DNA from: JBCCMF01 sp038747545
GTDB taxonomy: Bacteria; Bacteroidota; Rhodothermia; Rhodothermales; JBCCMF01
DNA: 34,450 bases
Direction: 5' to 3'
NCBI GenBank assembly: GCA_038747545.1
Contig: JBCDJT010000045.1
Span: forward strand, 1-34,450
The notes beneath the pieces were generated by a model that worked only from the letters and a program-made list of their open reading frames with translations, ran no database searches and was not told the origin of the DNA. The translations under genes and the position numbers were made by a program. Positions 24,360-30,214 of this stretch are shown in pieces. Position 1 is the first letter of the stretch. Each line of letters opens with the position of its first letter.

Positions 24360-24390
24360 AAAGGGCCCCGCACAACGTACGGAGCCCTTT
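24360..24390 (-). terminator. Bidirectional hairpin terminator between convergent genes
   Basis: AAAGGGC-c-CCG-CACAACGTA-CGG-a-GCCCTTT: a 7-pair outer stem, one mismatch and three inner pairs. It lies one base after the DUF2723 stop (plus) and 24 bases after the stop of the lipoprotein gene at 24415 (minus), so it can serve both. Its core is nearly the same as the hairpin at 25203-25237. Confidence 0.8.
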
Positions 24391-24414
24391 CCATCACAGC
24401 TAAGCTGTAATCGA

Positions 24415-25011
24415 CTATCTATCGATGTTCAGGAAGGCGTATAGTGGCAGCCTCTCCACAACCTCGTTCCCGGTGGCGGGGTCGATCCAGGTGTAGTCAT
24501 GAGCTATTGGCCCGTCTTTTTCGGAGGTGAAGGAACCACTGGCGAGGCGGTTGAAGTGCTCAAACGTGCCCATTTCGTGTGAGTCCGTATGGACCGTGAC
24601 GAGCAGCCCCGTGACGCCTTCGGGCGTGGCGTGACTTACGGGCAACGTCTCGGCGAGCGGGATGACGATACCTTCCGTTTGACCGGGTTCAATCTTCGTG
24701 AACCCAGCTTGCACGTTGCCAGCCCCTACGCCAATAACGTAGACGCCTCCATCACCCGACTGGATCAGCGCGCCATCGACGACCACGGAGGCAAAGACCG
24801 CATCGTTCTCGATCATGTGATCGATGATGATCGAGTGGCTGGCTGCGTCGTAGCGGGCCTGGAGTGGCTCCGCATCGGTATTTCCGCCGAAGGCCGCTAC
24901 GTCTTCTGAGGTCAGCATCTCGTCTTCGGCCGTGGCGTCGACGATGCTATCCTGGCAGCCAAGAAGACCAAAGACCAGTAAAACGCTGAGTAGCGCTGAG
25001 GGCTTACGCAT
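24415..25011 (-). CDS. Lipoprotein, paralogue 1 of a tandem triplet (possibly DUF7282-like)
   Basis: A 198-residue lipoprotein: MRKPSALLSVLLVFGLLGC with lipobox LLGC (Cys19). The start at 25011 is chosen over an ATG 93 bases upstream because it gives the same signal as its two neighbours. The mature protein begins QDSIVDATAEDEMLTSEDVAA, then a single beta-rich domain: ARYDAASHSIIIDHMIENDAVFASVVVDG..., GQTEGIVIPLAETLP and the marked motif HTDSHEMGTFEH (about 148-159). It closely resembles the next gene and more distantly the third. The pattern of an early V-D strand, an F-A-x-V strand, an amphipathic I-x-L strand and an H-x-D-S/T-H motif resembles the DUF7282 domain of halophilic archaea, but I hold this weakly. 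Role unknown; probably surface- or periplasm-exposed. Confidence 0.78.
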   Translation of the reverse strand: MRKPSALLSVLLVFGLLGCQDSIVDATAEDEMLTSEDVAAFGGNTDAEPLQARYDAASHSIIIDHMIENDAVFASVVVDGALIQSGDGGVYVIGVGAGNVQAGFTKIEPGQTEGIVIPLAETLPVSHATPEGVTGLLVTVHTDSHEMGTFEHFNRLASGSFTSEKDGPIAHDYTWIDPATGNEVVERLPLYAFLNIDR

Positions 25012-25024
25012 GGGTACTACCTGT
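25012..25024 (-). promoter_or_regulatory. Conserved leader shared with paralogue 3
   Basis: The 13 bases directly before the ATG of this lipoprotein gene (minus strand ACAGGTAGTACCC) match 12 of 13 bases before the ATG of paralogue 3 (ACAGGTAGTACAC, 26516-26528). AGGTAGTA contains a short purine block that could act as a weak ribosome-binding site. The middle paralogue lacks it. Confidence 0.5.
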
Positions 25025-25202
25025 AGAATGAGGAGGAGGAGCAGGTATTGTGGCAAAGGAGCCGCCCTGTACTTGGGGCCCTTTGCCTTTGCACGTAAAG
25101 GCATCTCTTTTGCAAATACAAGCCCAAAAATGCCCTAGCGCTCGCGTTGTACATTCTTCACTTTTATCGAGGCAAGCTCGTCAGCCATTAGTCACTAAAG
25201 CA

Positions 25203-25237
25203 GAGAAGGGCGCCGCACAGCGTGCGACGCCCTTCTC
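25203..25237 (-). terminator. Hairpin terminator of paralogue 2
   Basis: GAGAAGGGCG-c-CGCAC-AGC-GTGCG-a-CGCCCTTCTC: a 10-pair stem, one mismatch and a 5-pair inner stem with a 3-base loop, 25 bases after the stop of the gene at 25263. It is followed on the minus strand by TGCTTT. Core sequence AAGGGC-N-CCGCACA-N-CGT-N-CG-NN-GCCCTT is shared with the hairpin at 24360-24390. Confidence 0.85.
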
Positions 25238-25262
25238 CGTCACTCTTGACTTGATCAGTTCA

Positions 25263-25862
25263 CTACACGTCGATGACCATAAAGGCATGAAGCGGAAGCG
25301 TCTGGGTGAACTCGCGGTTCGAGGCTTCATCGGTAAACGTGTAGTCGAAGAGCACGGGGGCATCGCGTTCCAACAAGAACGATCGGCCAGGTGCCACCCG
25401 CAGCGTATGCTCGAACACGCCTAGTTCGTGCGTGTCCGTGTGGAAAGACACAATGAGTCCAGCTTTGCCATCGGGTTGGGATGTGCTTTGCGGCATGTCA
25501 TCGACGAGCGGGATCACGATGTTCTCCGTTTGCCCCGGCTCTATCCGAAGCAGGCCAACGAGCGGGTTGTCCGTTCCTCCTGCGCCAAAGACATGAGCGT
25601 TCAGACGCTCCGAAGGCGGCGAAATTGCAGGATCGATGATCACAGCGGCGAAAACGGCTTCGTTCTCGACGACTGTATCGACGATGACGGCATGCGCGTC
25701 GGCGTCGTAGCGCGCCTGCACAGGGGCATCGTCGGTATTGCGAGCAGCGACCTCTTCGGCAGTGAGCGGTTCGACATCAGCCGTAGCGTCGACGATGCCG
25801 TCCTGACACCCCAAAAGACCAATGAGTACGACGAGGCTGAGTATCCCAGGGAGCTTACGCAT
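25263..25862 (-). CDS. Lipoprotein, paralogue 2 of the tandem triplet
   Basis: A 199-residue lipoprotein: MRKLPGILSLVVLIGLLGC (lipobox at Cys19), then QDGIVDATADVEPLTAEEVAA, almost a copy of paralogue 1 at the N-terminus. The domain shows ARYDADAHAVIVDTVVENEAVFAAVIID, LRIEPGQTENIVIPL and HTDTHELGVFEH (about 148-159), then a C-terminal DYTFTDEASNREFTQTLPLHAFMVID. The two conserved signatures (GQTE-IVIPL and HxDxHxxGxFEH) are shared by all three paralogues. It lies 74 bases downstream of paralogue 3 on the same strand and may share its transcript; a strong hairpin terminates it before paralogue 1. No function known. Confidence 0.78.
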   Translation of the reverse strand: MRKLPGILSLVVLIGLLGCQDGIVDATADVEPLTAEEVAARNTDDAPVQARYDADAHAVIVDTVVENEAVFAAVIIDPAISPPSERLNAHVFGAGGTDNPLVGLLRIEPGQTENIVIPLVDDMPQSTSQPDGKAGLIVSFHTDTHELGVFEHTLRVAPGRSFLLERDAPVLFDYTFTDEASNREFTQTLPLHAFMVIDV

Positions 25863-25936
25863 TGTTCTCTGATTGCTTGGTTTAGGATGTAGCTCTGAGG
25901 AGGTGGCGCGCAGATGGGCGCGGGCATCGTGTTGGC

Positions 25937-26515
25937 TTAGAACATGATGTAGGCGTGTAGCGGCAGCGTGGTGGGCGTCACTTCATTGGTGTCGGGGTTG
26001 GTGAAGCTGTATTCGTGCGGCACAGGCACATCGCGGCCCCAAGCCTCCGAGTCCGTGTTGGTCAGCATTGCGTGCTCGAACGTGCCCAGCTGGTGTGAGT
26101 CGCGGTGCAGGGACACAAGGATGTTGTTGGCATCGTCAGGCACGGTGCCACTTAGCACAATCTCGATCCCTTCGGTGACGCCCTCTTCCAGCCGTACGAA
26201 GCCAAGCAGGTTGTCTGAGAGTCCTGCGATGTAGATCTGGTTGCCCGAGATGGACAGGGTACCCTTGTACCAGACCGCAGCGAATACCGCATCCGAGGCG
26301 ATCATGGAATCGATGGTAACGGTGTTGGTCGCGGCGTCATACGTAGCCACTACAGGCGGCTGAGCCAAGGCATTGTCTGGTGCGGCGATGTCGTCCGGGT
26401 TGACCTCCACGACTTCGTCGGGCCCTGCTTCAGGCATGGGGTCTACGACCGTGTCGTCGCACCCGAAGGTGAAGACGGCTAATGCTAAACAGAGGACGCC
26501 AGTGAGGTTGCGCAT
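25937..26515 (-). CDS. Lipoprotein, paralogue 3 of the tandem triplet
   Basis: A 192-residue lipoprotein: MRNLTGVLCLALAVFTFGC with an atypical lipobox TFGC (Cys19), then a longer acidic linker (DDTVVDPMPEAGPDEVVEVN). The domain keeps the layout of the other two: ATYDAATNTVTIDSMIASDAVFAAVWYKG, LEEGVTEGIEIVLSG and HRDSHQLGTFEH, ending LPLHAYIMF. It is the most divergent of the three and the first in transcription order. Its leader (26516-26528) is nearly the same as that of paralogue 1. Acidic residues directly after the lipidated Cys could act as a surface-export signal, as described for some Bacteroidota lipoproteins, but that is inference. Confidence 0.77.
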   Translation of the reverse strand: MRNLTGVLCLALAVFTFGCDDTVVDPMPEAGPDEVVEVNPDDIAAPDNALAQPPVVATYDAATNTVTIDSMIASDAVFAAVWYKGTLSISGNQIYIAGLSDNLLGFVRLEEGVTEGIEIVLSGTVPDDANNILVSLHRDSHQLGTFEHAMLTNTDSEAWGRDVPVPHEYSFTNPDTNEVTPTTLPLHAYIMF

Positions 26516-26772
26516 GTGTACTACCTGTTTGCTGTAAGAAGATGTGGATATTGCGATCTACTAACTGCTACGTATATCGCCTGTACTAACGTATACAGTA
26601 AACATGAAACACCTCGTATGTTCAAGTCACATTGGCACTTATCTCCGCCTGCACACGTCCAACCTGCGTTTTGTTACAATTCACTGCAGGTACCCACACC
26701 CTGCGCCAGCAAACTGGAACCCCTTCCAGCGTTGTCGTAAGAACGCCCGTCATATTTACAGGGGTAGCATCG
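26516..26772. promoter_or_regulatory. Divergent intergenic region between paralogue 3 and the HMG-CoA lyase-like gene
   Basis: This 257-base, comparatively AT-rich spacer should contain both promoters. It includes the shared leader 26516-26528 on the minus strand and a TTTTGTTACAATT tract near 26670-26682 that could belong to a promoter for the plus-strand gene. A further in-frame ATG at 26632 upstream of the lyase-like gene is not used in this annotation. Confidence 0.35.
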
Positions 26773-27660
26773 ATGTATCCAGCGGTTGCTGAACTGTGCG
26801 AAGTCGGACCGCGCGACGGCTTCCAGTTCGAGGCCACGCCCATCTCCAGCGCGCGCAAGATCTCGACCATCACCCGCCTGGCCAAGGCCGGCCTCAAGCG
26901 CATACAGGTAACGTCGTTTGTACATCCCAAGTGGGTACCCCAAATGGCCGACGCTGAGGCTGTGGTCGAAGGCCTCCCCAGCTTGGAGGGCGTCGTCTAC
27001 ACGGGCCTGGCCCTCAACCAACGCGGGGTGGCCCGAGCCGCACAGACACGCCTCACCCACATCGACCTCTCCATCGCCACCCACCCCCAGCACAGCCGTG
27101 ACAACGCCAACATGACCGTCGAGGAAGGCGTGGCCCAAGCCGAGGCGATGATTGAGGCGGCGCACGGCGCAGGGCTCCGGCCACAGTTGGGCCTCCAGAC
27201 GGTGTTTGGCTACGCGGCTCCAGGCGATGTACCGCTGGCCGAGATCGAAGCCTTGGCCCGCCGTTTTGCAACGCAGGACCTCGAATCGTTCTCACTCGCC
27301 GACTCTACAGGTATGGCCAACCCCGTGATGATTCGCGAGCGCGTCCAGGCCATCCAGGCCATCTTGGGCGACGTGCCGCTGGTGCTTCACCTGCACGACA
27401 CCCGCGGCTTGGGTATGGCCAACGTCGTGGCCGCGCTGGAATGCGGCATTGCGCGCTTCGACACCTCACTGGGCGGCCTCGGCGGCTGCCCGTTCATCCC
27501 CGGTGCAACGGGCAACATCGCTACCGAAGACACGGCGTACCTGCTCGGCCAACTCGGCGTTGAGACGGGCATCGACCTTAATGCCGTGGCCGCTGTCACG
27601 CGCGACACGGCATCGTTCCTGGATAAGCCACTGCCGGGCAAGCTCTACACGCTCATGTAG
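26773..27660 (+). CDS. HMG-CoA lyase-like enzyme (HMGL/DRE-TIM family)
   Basis: A 295-residue TIM barrel of the size of 3-hydroxy-3-methylglutaryl-CoA lyase, which splits HMG-CoA into acetyl-CoA and acetoacetate in leucine breakdown. Catalytic and metal residues fit R14-D15 (EVGPRDGFQ), H206 and H208 (LHLHDTRGLG), and the signature GGLGGCPFIPGATGNIATED with C239. The start at 26773 (MYPAVAELCEVGPRDG) is the family N-terminus; the longer open frame from 26632 adds 47 residues without conservation. No other leucine-pathway gene is nearby. It is 69 bases upstream of the serine hydrolase gene on the same strand. A related lyase of similar CoA esters cannot be excluded. Confidence 0.88.
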   Translation: MYPAVAELCEVGPRDGFQFEATPISSARKISTITRLAKAGLKRIQVTSFVHPKWVPQMADAEAVVEGLPSLEGVVYTGLALNQRGVARAAQTRLTHIDLSIATHPQHSRDNANMTVEEGVAQAEAMIEAAHGAGLRPQLGLQTVFGYAAPGDVPLAEIEALARRFATQDLESFSLADSTGMANPVMIRERVQAIQAILGDVPLVLHLHDTRGLGMANVVAALECGIARFDTSLGGLGGCPFIPGATGNIATEDTAYLLGQLGVETGIDLNAVAAVTRDTASFLDKPLPGKLYTLM

Positions 27661-27729
27661 CTGCTCCCCGTTGTGGATATGCGTGGTCTCCCCTACTATG
27701 GCTACCTGTCCACTCGCGTCACAGCTCCT

Positions 27730-29250
27730 ATGCACGCTCTCTGCCTCGCGCTTGCCCTTGCCTTCGCTCCTGCGGCAGCCCCTGACACGTCCCAGGCGCT
27801 CCCACGCAGCACGCCCGAGGCCGAAGGCATCGCTTCTAGCGCACTCTTGACCTTCGTTGAAGCCCTCGACACCCAGGTCGATGCCATGCACAGCGTGATG
27901 CTGGTGCGCAACGGGCAGGTGATAGCCGAGGGCTGGTGGACGCCGTACGACGCCGAAACACCCCATGTGCTCTACTCCTTGAGCAAGAGCTTCACCGCCA
28001 CCGCGGTGGGGCTGGCCATCGCCGAAGGCAAGCTGAGCCTGGATGACCGTGTTGTTGATGCCTTCCCCGGGGAAGCCCCCGCAGAACCATCGTACTATCT
28101 GCAAGCCATGCGCCTCCGCGACGTGCTGCGGATGAACACGGGGCACGAGACGGAGCCGTCGTTCTGGCGCGAACGCAACACGCCGGGCGCCACATGGGCG
28201 GAGCGGTTCTTTGCGCACCCTGTTCCGTTCAAGCCGGGTACGCGCTTCGTCTACAACTCGCCCGCGACCTACATGGCCTCGGCGATGGTGCAGCAAGCGA
28301 CGGGCGAGACCGTGCTGGAGTACCTCCGCCCTCGGCTGTTCGAGCCGCTTGGCTTTACCGACCCATGGTGGATGACGAGCCCGGAAGGCATCACGGCTGG
28401 CGCGTTTGGCTTGTCGGCAACGACGGAGGAGATCGCCAAGCTGGGCCAGCTCTACCTGCAACACGGCGCCTGGAACGGCGAACAGCTCCTGCCCGCCGCG
28501 TGGGTGGCTGAGGCCACAAGGCTGCAGACCGCGAACGGCTCCTCGCCTACAAGCGATTGGGACCAGGGCTACGGCTATCAGTTCTGGCGCTCGCGCTACG
28601 ACACGTATCGCGGCGATGGTGCGTTCGGGCAATACTGTATGGTCTTCCCCGAACACAACGCCGTGCTCGCCATGACGGCTGGCACCCGCGACATGCAGGC
28701 TGTGATGAACCTCGTCTGGGAGCACCTGCTTCCTGCGCTATCCGCTGAGGCACTGGACGAGAACCCGGGCGCACACGCCGCACTCGCTGCCAAGCTAGGC
28801 AACCTCAGCGTCGCGGTACCCAGCGGTGAGGCAACATCACAAGCTGCCGAGCACATCCAGGACCAATGGTTTGCCTTCCCTGATAATGATCGTGGCCTGC
28901 GCGCGATCAAGCTCAGCCTGGTTGGCGATCAAACGACCTTGCACACCCGAACGGCCGCTGGCGAAGACGCGATGCCCATCGGTCACGGCAGGTGGATCAA
29001 GAGCAGTAGCGCGTTCTCCAACGGCATCGGCGCCCTGCTGGGCGTCCCTCCGATGCCTCGCATGGCCGCCAGCGGCGCATGGACTAGTGACGCCACCTTC
29101 ACGCTCAAACTCGCTGCGTACGGTACGCCGTACACCTCCACCCTCATCCTTCGCTTCGAGGACGACCGGGTGGTGCTTGAGAGCAGCTACAACGTCAGCT
29201 TCGGCCCAACGGAGTTGCCCCCGTTGACGGGCTTGCGGCACCAGGACTGA
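27730..29250 (+). CDS. Beta-lactamase-fold serine hydrolase (class C/esterase type), secreted
   Basis: A 506-residue exported protein; signal MHALCLALALAFAPAAAP. The penicillin-binding/beta-lactamase C-type domain covers about 25-345: SxxK motif in YSLSKSFTATAVG, the Y-x-N/S motif in FVYNSPATYMASAMVQQATG, TNTGHE-type loop (RMNTGHETEPSF) and FGLSATTEEIAKLGQLYLQHG with the following WVAEAT. About 350-506 is an extra C-terminal domain with beta-strand character (DQWFAFPDNDRGLRAIKL...), seen in several serine-hydrolase family members. Such proteins act as esterases, D-peptidases or are of unknown substrate; resistance to beta-lactams is not implied. Start alternatives at 27673 (GTG) or 27679 give longer N-termini without a better signal. 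Confidence 0.85.
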   Translation: MHALCLALALAFAPAAAPDTSQALPRSTPEAEGIASSALLTFVEALDTQVDAMHSVMLVRNGQVIAEGWWTPYDAETPHVLYSLSKSFTATAVGLAIAEGKLSLDDRVVDAFPGEAPAEPSYYLQAMRLRDVLRMNTGHETEPSFWRERNTPGATWAERFFAHPVPFKPGTRFVYNSPATYMASAMVQQATGETVLEYLRPRLFEPLGFTDPWWMTSPEGITAGAFGLSATTEEIAKLGQLYLQHGAWNGEQLLPAAWVAEATRLQTANGSSPTSDWDQGYGYQFWRSRYDTYRGDGAFGQYCMVFPEHNAVLAMTAGTRDMQAVMNLVWEHLLPALSAEALDENPGAHAALAAKLGNLSVAVPSGEATSQAAEHIQDQWFAFPDNDRGLRAIKLSLVGDQTTLHTRTAAGEDAMPIGHGRWIKSSSAFSNGIGALLGVPPMPRMAASGAWTSDATFTLKLAAYGTPYTSTLILRFEDDRVVLESSYNVSFGPTELPPLTGLRHQD

Positions 29251-29340
29251 CGGCGCGCCTTGCCCAAATGACGGTGCGCTGTTTATCCCAAACGCCTGCG
29301 TCGTACCTTGCCCTCACTTCGCTCACCTACCCGTAGTGCT

Positions 29341-30111
29341 ATGCCGCGTCTCGCCTGCCTCCTCCTCTGCCTTGCCCTCGCTGGATGCGACTTCCTCATG
29401 CTGGATGATGACGCCAATACGGCCGCCTCCTACGGCCCCTTCGAGGATGATTATTACGAGGCGCCCCTAGCCACCGACTCGCTCCAAATTGACGGGGTGG
29501 GCAACGAGGCTGTGTGGGAGCGCGTGACGTGGAACCCGATCCGGCATGTGTGGCTGGGGGAGGAACCATCGGCGGAGGACTTCTCGGGGCGGTACAAGAT
29601 GGCGTGGGATGCGAACACGCTGTATGTGCTGGCCGAAATCACCGACGACGTCATCAACGACCACTTCGCCGACGGGCTCGAAAACTACTGGCGCGATGAC
29701 TGCCTGGAGATCTTCCTCGACGAAGACGCGTCGGGCGGCGACCATACGTACAACCACAACGCTTTCGCCTACCACATTGCGCTGGATGGACAGGCCGTTG
29801 ACCTCGACACATCCCGGCAACCGCGCTACTATACCGACCACATCCGCATGGAGCGGGTGCAGACGGGCAACACAGCCGTGTGGGAGGTCGCCATCACCGT
29901 GTACTCACGCCGCTATCGGGATAACCGCGACAACAACACGGCCGTAGACCTTGGCATCGGGAAGACGATGGGGTTTGCCATCGCGTACTGCGACAACGAC
30001 GGCGGGGACGAGCGTGAGCACTTCATCGGCTCCGTGTTCATCCCCGGCCCGGACAAGAACGTGGCGTGGCGTGATGCGTCGGTGTTTGGGCGGGTTCAGC
30101 TGATGCCGTGA
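29341..30111 (+). CDS. CBM9-like carbohydrate-binding lipoprotein
   Basis: A 256-residue lipoprotein: MPRLACLLLCLALAGC with lipobox LAGC (Cys16), then an acidic linker. The rest is one beta-sandwich of the family-9 carbohydrate-binding/DOMON type: LQIDGVGNEAVWERVTW, FSGRYKMAWDANTLYVLAEITDDVIND, YWRDDCLEIFLDED, and a late WEVAITVYSRRYRDNRDNNT and IGFAIAYCDNDGG-type block. Such domains bind sugars or act as substrate-sensing modules on the cell surface. The start at 29341 is taken over an ATG at 29308 because it gives the lipobox at the normal distance. It lies 103 bases before the large protease-propeller-barrel gene on the same strand and may work with it at the surface. Confidence 0.82.
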   Translation: MPRLACLLLCLALAGCDFLMLDDDANTAASYGPFEDDYYEAPLATDSLQIDGVGNEAVWERVTWNPIRHVWLGEEPSAEDFSGRYKMAWDANTLYVLAEITDDVINDHFADGLENYWRDDCLEIFLDEDASGGDHTYNHNAFAYHIALDGQAVDLDTSRQPRYYTDHIRMERVQTGNTAVWEVAITVYSRRYRDNRDNNTAVDLGIGKTMGFAIAYCDNDGGDEREHFIGSVFIPGPDKNVAWRDASVFGRVQLMP

Positions 30112-30214
30112 GTGCCCGCGTTGAGCACCTGACGAGGGTATGGGGTATAGCCTTGGCATGCGTAGCCCTCCGCGTTTCCTTCGACGTCAGCTTCGCCTAC
30201 CGCTATCCTACCCT

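Noticed and set aside
27466..28725. A 419-codon minus-strand open frame across the lyase-like and serine hydrolase genes
   Set aside because: It spans two well-supported genes on the other strand and has shadow-type composition.
27730..29250. Interpretation of the serine hydrolase as an antibiotic-resistance beta-lactamase
   Set aside because: The fold is shared with many esterases and peptidases, and the long C-terminal domain and overall pattern fit that broad family; nothing in the sequence points to beta-lactam hydrolysis.
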